The notes below the pieces were generated by a model. That model did no database searches. It worked only from the letters and a program-made list of their open reading frames with translations, and was not told the DNA's origin. A DNA stretch of 7,765 bases from assembly GCA_031292335.1 (NCBI GenBank), contig JARLHH010000368.1, positions 1 to 7,765 of the forward strand, given 5' to 3'. The DNA comes from Candidatus Limnocylindrales bacterium. GTDB lineage: Bacteria; Chloroflexota; Limnocylindria; Limnocylindrales; CSP1-4. Shown here piece by piece: positions 1 to 7,679 of the stretch (the stretch's first letter is position 1; the number at the start of each line of letters is the position of its first letter). The position numbers were made by a program, and so were the translations under genes.

Positions 1-1
1 C

Positions 2-1405
2 GACCTGCCGTCCGCGCAGCCCGACGTGGTGATGGATGAGCTGGAGAACATCCTGGCGATCCCCCGCGAGGAGGTGCTCCTGGCGTCCGCGAAGGAGGGG
101 ACGGGGATCATGGAGATCCTGGAGGCGATCGTCGCCCGCGTTCCGCCCCCGAAAGGGAACCCGCGCGCGCCCCTTCGCGGGCTCGTGTTCGACTCCCACT
201 ACGACCAGTACAAGGGCGTGGTGACCTACGTCCGCCTGGCCGCGGGGACGATCCACGAGCACGCGCGGATCCGGCTGATGGGCTCCGGCGCGGAGGCCGA
301 GATCCTCGAGCTGGGCGTCTTCCGCCCGCAGCTCGTCCCGGTTCGGGAGCTCTCCGCCGGCGAGGTCGGCTACATCGCCACCGGGCTCAAGAGCGTCCGG
401 GACGCGCAGGTGGGCGACACGGTCACCGATGCCGCGATCCCGGCGTCCGCGCCGCTGCCCGGCTACCTGCCCGCCAAGAGCCTCGTCTTCGCGGGGATCT
501 ACCCGATCTTGGGCGAGGACTACCCGCAGCTTCGCGACGCGATGGAGAAGCTGCACCTCAACGACGCGAGCTTCACGTTCGAGGCGGAGAGCTCGATCGC
601 CCTGGGCTTCGGCTTCCGCTGCGGGTTCCTGGGCCTCCTCCACATGGAGATCGTCCAGGAGCGCCTGGAGCGCGAGTTCTCGCTGGAGCTGATCGCGTCG
701 GCGCCGTCGGTGGAGTATCGCGTCACGCCCGTGGGGGGCGGGCCGGTCCTGGCCGTGGACAACCCGGCCCTGATGCCCTCGGCGGGCGAGATCGAGATCA
801 TCGAGGAGCCCTGGGTGAAGCTCTCCGTGATCACGCCGTCGACCTACATCGGCCCGCTCATGGAGCTCTCCACGAATCGCCGCGGCACGTTCACGAGCAT
901 GGAGTATCTCGACCCGACGCGCGTCCTGCTCGCCTTCGAGATGCCGCTCGCGGAGCTGATCATCGACTACTTCGACCAGCTGAAGAGCCGCAGCCAGGGC
1001 TACGCGTCGATGGACTACGAGGAGATCGGCTACCGCCCGGCTCGGCTCGTCAAGCTCGACGTGCTCGTGAACGGCGAGCCGGTGGACGCGCTGTCGCTCA
1101 TCGTGCACCGGGACAAGGCGCAGACCGCCGGCCGGCAGCTCACCGAGAAGCTCAAGGAGCTCATCCCGCGCCAGATGTTCGAAGTGCCGGTGCAGGCGGC
1201 CATCGGCTCCACCGTGGTTGCGCGGGAGACCATCCGGGCGATGCGCAAGAACGTCCTGGCCAAGTGCTACGGTGGCGACATCACGCGCAAGCGGAAGCTG
1301 CTCGAGAAGCAGAAGGAGGGCAAGCAGCGGATGAAGCGCGTCGGCTCGGTCGAGATCCCGCAGGAGGCCTTCCTCGCCGTCCTGCGCATGGGCGAGACCG
1401 GCTAG
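2..1405 (+). CDS. lepA: Elongation factor 4 / LepA GTPase (5' end outside window)
   Basis: This is the C-terminal 467 residues of LepA (EF4), a translational GTPase that acts on the ribosome in the cytoplasm and is linked to back-translocation and 30S biogenesis. The reading frame is open from base 2. Its first residues, DLPSAQPD, look like the end of the G4 motif (NKID), with the Asp as the first codon. The G5 motif SAK is at 86-94. Domain II (beta barrel), the EF-G-like domains and the LepA-specific C-terminal domain follow; the last begins near the YGGDITRKRK stretch (1268 on) and ends with the family signature EIPQEAFLAVL. LepA is normally about 600 residues, so some 130-140 residues, including the P-loop and switch regions, are missing only because the window starts here. 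The GTG/ATG codons at 26-34 are internal, not the true start. No frameshift is seen. Identification is secure from the C-terminal domain alone. Confidence 0.97.
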   Translation, partial: DLPSAQPDVVMDELENILAIPREEVLLASAKEGTGIMEILEAIVARVPPPKGNPRAPLRGLVFDSHYDQYKGVVTYVRLAAGTIHEHARIRLMGSGAEAEILELGVFRPQLVPVRELSAGEVGYIATGLKSVRDAQVGDTVTDAAIPASAPLPGYLPAKSLVFAGIYPILGEDYPQLRDAMEKLHLNDASFTFEAESSIALGFGFRCGFLGLLHMEIVQERLEREFSLELIASAPSVEYRVTPVGGGPVLAVDNPALMPSAGEIEIIEEPWVKLSVITPSTYIGPLMELSTNRRGTFTSMEYLDPTRVLLAFEMPLAELIIDYFDQLKSRSQGYASMDYEEIGYRPARLVKLDVLVNGEPVDALSLIVHRDKAQTAGRQLTEKLKELIPRQMFEVPVQAAIGSTVVARETIRAMRKNVLAKCYGGDITRKRKLLEKQKEGKQRMKRVGSVEIPQEAFLAVLRMGETG

Positions 1406-1420
1406 GCGCCGCGACCGTCC

Positions 1421-2185
1421 GTGGAGGCGCTGCTCCGGGACCTGGTCACGGTGGGCCTGACCGGCCTCCTGTGCCTCCTGCGCCTGGAGGCGGCCACCTT
1501 CGGCGCCGCCGAGTACGACGAGCCGGCGTCCGACGACCGCCCGGCCGGTGTCCGGACGCGACTGGCCTGGTACCTGCTCGGGCTGGGCCTGGTCGTGGCC
1601 GTGCTGCTCGTCCACCCGGCGCCTGCCTCCGAGCTCGAGCTGGGCCTGGGCGACCGCGGAGGTGCCCTTCTCGGCGGGTTCGGCCTGGGCGCGATCGGGA
1701 CCGCGCTCGCCGCCTCCGTCGCCTGGCTCCGGTATGCCCGTCTCCGCATGCCACCCCTCTGGTCCTACCCCGGCGCCGTCCTGAACGCGATCGGGACGGC
1801 CTTCATCGACGAGGCGACGTTTCGCGGCCTCGTGCTCGGCTTCCTGCTCCTGGCCGGCGTCCCCTCGGACCTGGCGATCGTCATGCAGGCGTTGCTGTAC
1901 GTGCTGGCGACCCGGACCGGCGCTCCCGGTCGCAGTCGGTACGCCTTCGGAATGGCCTTCTTCTTCGGCCTCGCGGGCGGCTGGGTGACCACCCTGACCG
2001 GTGGGATCGGCGCGGCGTTCCTCGGGCACGCCGTCACACGGATCGCGGTCTTCGTGTGCACCGGCCACGCCGGGCAGCCGGCCCTTCCGGGCCACGAAGC
2101 AGAGGACTCCTGGGAGTACCGGCGCTCACCCGAAGGGTGGCGCCAGGCGGAGCCCCCCGGCGAGGGGGCGCAGACGGACCGATGA
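1421..2185 (+). CDS. Polytopic membrane protein, probable degenerate CPBP-family (CAAX protease-like) protein
   Basis: This 254-residue protein has about six or seven hydrophobic segments (roughly residues 8-22, 48-65, 82-103, 118-145, 147-164, 174-193 and 196-213) and a hydrophilic tail of about 40 residues. Residues 130-136, DEATFRG, resemble motif 1 of the CPBP/Abi intramembrane protease family (EExxxR), with Asp for the first Glu. Motif 2 (FxxxH) appears as YVLAT at 160-164, so the His is absent. Motif 3 (HxxxN) appears as HAVTR at 203-207, keeping the His but not the Asn. If the assignment is right, proteolysis is doubtful and the protein may be a non-catalytic relative. The GTG start lies 15 nt after the lepA stop and has no clear Shine-Dalgarno; a later in-frame GTG at 1451 is an alternative. 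The stop overlaps the hemW start (ATGA), so the two are probably co-translated. That a protein is made is likely; the family call is moderate and the substrate unknown. Confidence 0.72.
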   Translation: MEALLRDLVTVGLTGLLCLLRLEAATFGAAEYDEPASDDRPAGVRTRLAWYLLGLGLVVAVLLVHPAPASELELGLGDRGGALLGGFGLGAIGTALAASVAWLRYARLRMPPLWSYPGAVLNAIGTAFIDEATFRGLVLGFLLLAGVPSDLAIVMQALLYVLATRTGAPGRSRYAFGMAFFFGLAGGWVTTLTGGIGAAFLGHAVTRIAVFVCTGHAGQPALPGHEAEDSWEYRRSPEGWRQAEPPGEGAQTDR

Positions 2186-3426
2186 CAGCCCCCGGCGCGC
2201 CGGCGCCCGCGGCACCGGTCGCGCTGTACGTCCACGTCCCGTTCTGCCGCTCGCTCTGCCCGTACTGCGACTTCGTGGTCGTGGCGGGGGCCGCCGCCTC
2301 CGGTCCGCGAAGTCGCGTGGCTCGCTTCCGGCGCGCCGTCGCCGTCGAGCTGGCTCTCGTCGCTGATGTGCTCGACGCGGCCTTCGACGAGCCGGGCACC
2401 CCGTCGCACCCCGCCCTCGAGACGATCTACCTCGGTGGCGGCACGCCGTCGCTGCTCCCCGCCGAGGCGGTCGCGGAGCTGCTCGGGATCGTCGAACGTC
2501 GCTTCGGGATCGCGCCCGGTGCCGAGGTGACCCTGGAGGCGAACCCCGGACCCGACGATCGGGGCGACCTCGCCGCCATGGCGCGGGCAGGGATCACGCG
2601 GATCTCGATCGGGGCACAGAGCCTCCAGGCCGGCGAGCTCCGGTCGCTCGGCCGGCGTCACCACCCGTCCGACATCGCCGACACCGTGGTGGCCGCCCGC
2701 GCCGCGGGCATCGCGAGCGTGAGCCTCGACCTGCTCTACGACGTGCCGGGCCAGACGCTCGCGAGCTGGTCGGAGACGCTCGAGCACACCCTGGCGCTGG
2801 AGCCCGACCACATCTCGGCCTATGCCCTCACCCTGGACGACCCGGACGCCGAGGGACTCACAGGCCAGTCCGGCGATCATCTCCCGACGACCCCGGGTGC
2901 GCGGCGGTGGCGTGACGCCGCGCGCAAGGCCCAGGACGAGGACCGGGCCGCCGGTGCCTACGGCCTCGCCGATGCGCTGCTCGAGGCCAACGGGTACGCC
3001 TGGTACGAGCTCTCGAACTGGGCTCGCCCCGGCCACCAGAGCAGGCACAACCTGGCCTACTGGGAACGCCGGCCGTACGCCGCGATCGGGCCGGGGGCCC
3101 ACTCGTTCGACGGCGCGACACGGCACTGGAATGCCGCTCCTCTCGAGGCGTGGATGGACTCGCTGGATCCGCGATCCGCCGGCGCCGTCCCGATGCTCCC
3201 GCCCGGTGGCGGCGAGGTCATCGACGCGGCGGCCGCCGAGGCCGAGCGCCTGTTCCTCGGCCTCCGGCTCGCGCGCGGCATCCCGCGCGACGCCGCGCTG
3301 GGCCGGATCGACGAGCTCGCCTGGGCGGCCGAGAACGGCCTGATCGAGGACGCCCCCGGAGAGCGGGTCCGCCTCACGCTCCGTGGGCGGCTGCTCTCCA
3401 ACGAGCTGTTCGCGCGCCTCGTCTGA
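2182..3426 (+). CDS. hemW: HemW, radical SAM haem chaperone (HemN-like, formerly 'oxygen-independent coproporphyrinogen III oxidase')
   Basis: This 414-residue radical-SAM protein shows the cluster motif C22-x3-C26-x2-C29 within YVHVPFCRSLCPYCDF. The residue two after the last Cys is Phe, not Cys. Genuine HemN has a fourth Cys there, so this fits HemW, which binds haem and delivers it to membrane targets rather than oxidising coproporphyrinogen. Further family landmarks are GGGTPS at 85-90 (SAM binding), SIGAQS at 142-147, the DLLYDVPGQT stretch, YELSNWARPG, HNLAYW from 289, GPGAHS at 303-308, and the C-terminal HemN_C-like domain. The ATG at 2182 overlaps the upstream TGA by 4 nt. A GAGGGGG tract at 2162-2168 could serve as ribosome binding site, with rather long spacing (13 nt). 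A longer upstream open extension in this frame runs through the preceding gene and has no family similarity. lepA-hemW adjacency is widely conserved. Product assignment is secure; the haem-chaperone role is taken from family knowledge. Confidence 0.96.
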   Translation: MTAPGAPAPAAPVALYVHVPFCRSLCPYCDFVVVAGAAASGPRSRVARFRRAVAVELALVADVLDAAFDEPGTPSHPALETIYLGGGTPSLLPAEAVAELLGIVERRFGIAPGAEVTLEANPGPDDRGDLAAMARAGITRISIGAQSLQAGELRSLGRRHHPSDIADTVVAARAAGIASVSLDLLYDVPGQTLASWSETLEHTLALEPDHISAYALTLDDPDAEGLTGQSGDHLPTTPGARRWRDAARKAQDEDRAAGAYGLADALLEANGYAWYELSNWARPGHQSRHNLAYWERRPYAAIGPGAHSFDGATRHWNAAPLEAWMDSLDPRSAGAVPMLPPGGGEVIDAAAAEAERLFLGLRLARGIPRDAALGRIDELAWAAENGLIEDAPGERVRLTLRGRLLSNELFARLV

Positions 3427-3509
3427 CGGGGCGTCAGCCTGGCGGGCGACTGTGGTCCCCCTCGGGTCGAGCGTCGAACCGCGGCGCCGGCCGCACGGCC
3501 GCCCGTCGA

Positions 3510-3539
3510 TTGACACCCGCGCGGCCGGGCTGCTACGAT
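3510..3539 (+). promoter_or_regulatory. Sigma-70/SigA-type promoter of the hrcA-grpE-dnaK operon
   Basis: The -35 hexamer TTGACA (3510-3515) matches the consensus exactly. It is followed by an 18-bp spacer and the -10 hexamer TACGAT (3534-3539; 4 of 6 to TATAAT, with the key first TA and last T kept). A TG at 3531-3532 gives an extended -10. Transcription would start near 3546, so the first CIRCE (3552) would sit at about +6 and the second at about +40, well placed for HrcA to block initiation or early elongation. The site stands out in very GC-rich surroundings. It is inferred from sequence only. Confidence 0.8.
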
Positions 3540-3551
3540 CCGGCAGAGAGG

Positions 3552-3578
3552 TTGGCACTCTATGGATGAGAGTGCTAA
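3552..3578 (+). promoter_or_regulatory. CIRCE operator 1 (HrcA-binding inverted repeat)
   Basis: The left arm TTGGCACTC (3552-3560), a 9-bp spacer (3561-3569) and the right arm GAGTGCTAA (3570-3578) match the CIRCE consensus TTAGCACTC-N9-GAGTGCTAA at 17 of 18 arm positions. The only change is A to G at position 3 of the left arm, which in RNA still pairs as G-U. HrcA bound here represses the operon; release on heat stress allows transcription. The site lies just downstream of the predicted transcription start. An ATG falls inside the spacer (3562) and opens a frame in phase with hrcA. Confidence 0.95.
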
Positions 3579-3584
3579 CATCAT

Positions 3585-3611
3585 TTGGCACTCCATCAGC
3601 GAGAGTGCCAG
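3585..3611 (+). promoter_or_regulatory. CIRCE operator 2 (tandem HrcA-binding inverted repeat)
   Basis: The left arm TTGGCACTC (3585-3593) is identical to that of the first copy. A 9-bp spacer (3594-3602) and the right arm GAGTGCCAG (3603-3611) follow. The arms match the CIRCE consensus at 15 of 18 positions. As RNA, all nine pairs can form, the outermost as a U-G wobble. The copy starts 33 bp after the first (about three helical turns), so two HrcA dimers could sit on the same DNA face. It ends one base before the AGGAG that is the likely hrcA ribosome binding site, so a CIRCE stem in the mRNA could also influence translation or stability; that last point is inference. Confidence 0.88.
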
Positions 3612-3612
3612 C

Positions 3613-3617
3613 AGGAG
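3613..3617 (+). promoter_or_regulatory. Shine-Dalgarno of hrcA (decides the GTG start)
   Basis: AGGAG lies 10 nt upstream of the GTG at 3628. It supports that codon over the ATG at 3562, which lies inside CIRCE 1, only some 16 nt from the predicted transcription start. That ATG has only a weaker purine stretch (GAGAGG, 3546-3551) before it, at the extreme 5' end of the predicted transcript. Confidence 0.65.
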
Positions 3618-3627
3618 CGACACACCG

Positions 3628-4701
3628 GTGACCCGAGGAATTCGACGCAGCGCCGGCCCGCTGGACGAGCGAGCCCAGTCGATCCTGCGCGCCGTCATCG
3701 AGGAGTACATCGCCAGCGCGGCGCCGGTCGGATCGCGGGCGCTCGTGGAGCGCTACCACCTCCAGGTCAGCTCCGCCACGGTCCGGGCCATCCTCGCCGA
3801 GCTCGAGGCGGAGGGCCTCCTGTACCACCCGCACACGTCCTCGGGCCGCGTTCCGACGGATGCCGGCTACCGCTTCTACGTCGAGAGTCTGACGGGCGAC
3901 GTCCCGCTCTCGCCCATCGAGCAGCTCATGATCCGGCACCAGTTCGGGCAGGTGGAGTTCGCCACGGACCAGTGGTTCCGACTGGCCGCCACGACGCTCG
4001 CATCGGCGACCCACTCGGCCGGGATCGCGACGCCCGCCAAGCCCCGGGCCGCCCGGATCCGGCGCTTCGAGCTGATCCCGATCGGCGACCGGATGGCCAG
4101 CCTGATCATCGTGCTCAACGAAGGGACGCTGAAGCAGGCCCTGTTCACGCTGGACGCCGGCACCCGCGAAGAGGACCTGGACGAGGCGGTCCGCCGCCTG
4201 AACGCCTCCTGCGCCGGGCGCAGCGCCGCGGACGTCGCCGAGCATCTCCGCTGGTTTGCCCAGGCGCCCGCCGACGACGCCACCTTCGAGCTGGTCCGGC
4301 GCGCCGGCGACCGGGCCCTGCGACTCCTGCGCGAGTTCGACGCCGCCACCGTCGAGCAGCTGTTCAGCGACGGGCTCCTCAACGTGATGGCCGCCCCCGA
4401 GTTCGCCAGCTCCGAGAAGCTGCGCGGTGTCTTCGAGGCGCTCGAGAACCGGACCTACTTCGCCGAGCTGTTCGACGCCGTGACCACGGACGGAGGCGTG
4501 CGGGTCTACATCGGGAGCGAGAACCGACCGGACGAGATGGCCGACGTGAGCCTGGTCCTGGCACCCTACGGGCGGCCGGGTGCTGCGGTCGGCTTCGTGG
4601 GCGTGCTGGGTCCCACCCGGCTCCACTACCCGCAGGCGATCGGGACGGTTCGCTTCGTGTCCGGGATCATGAACGACCTCGTGGACCACCTCTACACCTG
4701 A
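3628..4701 (+). CDS. hrcA: Heat-inducible transcription repressor HrcA
   Basis: HrcA is the repressor that binds CIRCE and controls class I heat-shock genes. The 357-residue product from the GTG is close to the usual length of about 340-350. The N-terminal winged helix spans roughly residues 10-90. It includes PVGSR (33-37), the recognition-helix region SSATVR (48-53) and the wing/linker signature HTSSGR (69-74) followed by VPTDAGYRFYV. The C-terminal HrcA domain is intact, with LLNVMAAPEF, GVRVYIGSEN (290-299) and GPTR (328-331) near the end. An in-frame ATG at 3562 would add 22 residues encoded by the CIRCE array; these do not resemble HrcA N-termini, so GTG 3628 with its AGGAG is preferred. 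The gene is the first of the operon, with grpE 16 nt downstream. Two CIRCE sites just upstream imply autorepression. HrcA folding typically depends on GroEL, which closes the feedback loop in other bacteria; groEL is not in this window. Confidence 0.96.
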   Translation: MTRGIRRSAGPLDERAQSILRAVIEEYIASAAPVGSRALVERYHLQVSSATVRAILAELEAEGLLYHPHTSSGRVPTDAGYRFYVESLTGDVPLSPIEQLMIRHQFGQVEFATDQWFRLAATTLASATHSAGIATPAKPRAARIRRFELIPIGDRMASLIIVLNEGTLKQALFTLDAGTREEDLDEAVRRLNASCAGRSAADVAEHLRWFAQAPADDATFELVRRAGDRALRLLREFDAATVEQLFSDGLLNVMAAPEFASSEKLRGVFEALENRTYFAELFDAVTTDGGVRVYIGSENRPDEMADVSLVLAPYGRPGAAVGFVGVLGPTRLHYPQAIGTVRFVSGIMNDLVDHLYT

Positions 4702-4717
4702 AGCCCGGGGGCACCGC

Positions 4718-5296
4718 ATGCCGAACAACCCTGACCACCCCGCGCCGCGCCGCCGGACCCGCGCGGACGACCGGATCGCCGAGCTCGAGACGAGCCCTAC
4801 GGCGCTCCTCGCCCAGGTCGCCGCACTGACCGCCGAGCGGGACGCGGCGCTCGCGAAGGCCGACGAGAACCTGGTGACCGCGCAACGCGCCGCGGCCGAC
4901 TACGCGAACCTCAAGCGCCGCTCCGAGGCCGACCGGGAGCGCGATCTCGATCGCGCCCGCGAGGCGCTGCTCACGCGCGTCGTGGAGCTTGCCGACGACT
5001 TCGACCTGGCCCTCGAGCATCTTCCGCCCGAGGCCCGCGACAACCCGTGGCTGGAGGGGATCGTGGCGATCGACCGGAAGCTGCGGGGCCTCCTCGAACG
5101 CGAGGGCGTGACGCCGATCGAGGCGCTCGGGCAGCCCTTCGACCCGAACGAGCACGAAGCGCTGAGCCACGTCACCGGGAGCGGCGCGGCGGAGGGCGAG
5201 GTCGTCCTCGAGCTGCGCCGCGGCTACCGCCTCCGGGACCGGGTGCTGCGGCCTGCGCTCGTCGCCGTCAGCGACGGCAGCCCACGCCCGAACTGA
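4718..5296 (+). CDS. grpE: GrpE, nucleotide-exchange factor for DnaK
   Basis: This 192-residue cytoplasmic co-chaperone releases ADP from DnaK. A charged, variable N-terminus leads into a long helix (about residues 19-100) with heptad character. It contains the family region RAAADYANLKRR (57-68). A four-helix section follows, then the C-terminal beta-wing domain with LEREGVTPIEALGQPFDPNEHEAL in two parts (PFDPNEHEA at 140-148) and the closing GYRLRDRVLRPALVAVS. Length is typical. The start ATG lies 16 nt after the hrcA stop, with a G-rich tract (4707-4711) as the only candidate ribosome binding site, so translation may partly rely on coupling to hrcA. dnaK follows after 49 bp with no promoter visible, so the genes are probably cotranscribed. 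Identification rests on the conserved C-terminal half and the gene order. Confidence 0.95.
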   Translation: MPNNPDHPAPRRRTRADDRIAELETSPTALLAQVAALTAERDAALAKADENLVTAQRAAADYANLKRRSEADRERDLDRAREALLTRVVELADDFDLALEHLPPEARDNPWLEGIVAIDRKLRGLLEREGVTPIEALGQPFDPNEHEALSHVTGSGAAEGEVVLELRRGYRLRDRVLRPALVAVSDGSPRPN

Positions 5297-5345
5297 CCAG
5301 ATACCAACCTCACCACCCCGCTCGACACCAGGAGAACCACACACC

Positions 5346-7271
<1,926 letters not shown>

Positions 7272-7419
7272 GAGGCGCGCTCCGCTTCCAAGCACGGGTG
7301 CCTGGGCCGGGTTCGGGGCCGCGTGCCCGGCAGGCGGCTGCTTCGGGGCTCCCGGCAGGGTTCCGGGCCCGGCCCGCCGGCGTCGGTTTCGCCGGGTCCG
7401 GTTCGCCGGCGTCGGTTCG

Positions 7420-7458
7420 CCGGATCCTGCCACGCGACCACCACGCGGTCGTTCGTCA
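7420..7458. repeat. 39-bp direct repeat, copy 1
   Basis: Bases 7420-7458 are identical to 7470-7508, giving a perfect 39-bp repeat with a 50-bp period and an 11-bp spacer. Within the unit, CGACC (7435-7439) and GGTCG (7447-7451) can form a 5-bp stem around a 7-nt loop. Read on the minus strand, the unit encodes TNDRVVVAWQDP. Its origin is unknown. Confidence 0.95.
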
Positions 7459-7469
7459 CGAGCTGCTGC

Positions 7470-7508
7470 CCGGATCCTGCCACGCGACCACCACGCGGTC
7501 GTTCGTCA
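7470..7508. repeat. 39-bp direct repeat, copy 2
   Basis: This is an exact copy of 7420-7458. On the minus strand it begins with ATG (7509-7507) and reads a 17-residue peptide, MTNDRVVVAWQDPGSSS, ending in a TGA at 7458-7456 that overlaps a GTG opening the same peptide in copy 1. The flanks are unrelated beyond the repeat ends, so it looks like a local tandem duplication. Confidence 0.95.
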
Positions 7509-7541
7509 TGCCGATGTCGTCAGGCGTGCTCCAGGCGGCCA

Positions 7542-7559
7542 CGTGGCGAGTTCGCCACG
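7542..7559. repeat. Perfect 8-bp inverted repeat (operator-like or hairpin)
   Basis: CGTGGCGA (7542-7549) and TCGCCACG (7552-7559) are exact reverse complements around GT. As RNA this would be a tight stem, effectively seven pairs with a four-base loop. As DNA it is an 18-bp near-palindrome of the size of a dimeric repressor site. No T-tract follows, so a standard intrinsic terminator is unlikely. It lies about 270 bp after dnaK, with no gene assigned on either side. Confidence 0.6.
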
Positions 7560-7647
7560 CTGTGGCCCGACGCGGGAGCCGCGACGCGGTGACGAGCGCC
7601 CGCCTGGCGTGCACCTGACACGAAGATCAGGCCGGAGAACGCATTCC

Positions 7648-7679
7648 GGTTGCCGGTGCCCGTCGCTCCGCCGGCAGCC
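7648..7679. repeat. Imperfect inverted repeat, possible RNA stem-loop
   Basis: GGTTGCCGG (7648-7656) and CCGGCAGCC (7671-7679) could form a nine-pair RNA stem with one wobble and a 14-nt loop. The 11-mer TCCGCCGGCAG at 7667-7677 recurs at 7703-7713, and GACCG/CGGTC can pair between the two. Such matches are common by chance in DNA this rich in C and G, so the meaning is uncertain. Confidence 0.35.

Noticed and set aside
1264..2181. An in-frame upstream extension of hemW giving a 720-residue protein
   Set aside because: The extension runs through lepA and the membrane-protein gene in another frame, is Arg/Pro-rich and has no similarity to HemW. The radical-SAM domain begins a few residues after ATG 2182.
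3424..3501. Hairpins between hemW and the hrcA promoter (TGACG-GGG-CGTCA at 3424-3436; an imperfect stem at 3464-3480; CGGCCG-CA-CGGCCG at 3488-3501) as a terminator
   Set aside because: The stems are short or imperfect and none is followed by a T-tract. In DNA this GC-rich such pairings arise often by chance. Transcription may stop here, but the sequence does not show it.
1765..4728. A very long open frame (nearly 1000 codons) on the minus strand across hemW, hrcA and part of the membrane-protein gene
   Set aside because: It lies opposite well-identified genes and has low-complexity Arg/Gly/Val/Asp-rich translation with no motif. Such mirror frames are expected where third codon positions are nearly all G or C.
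7420..7508. CRISPR array
   Set aside because: Only two repeat units with an 11-bp spacer, and no cas genes; the spacer is far too short for CRISPR.
7298..7618. A 106-codon plus-strand open frame after dnaK
   Set aside because: The translation is Arg/Ala/Gly/Ser-rich with no recognisable domain, it crosses the tandem repeat, and no ribosome binding site supports it.
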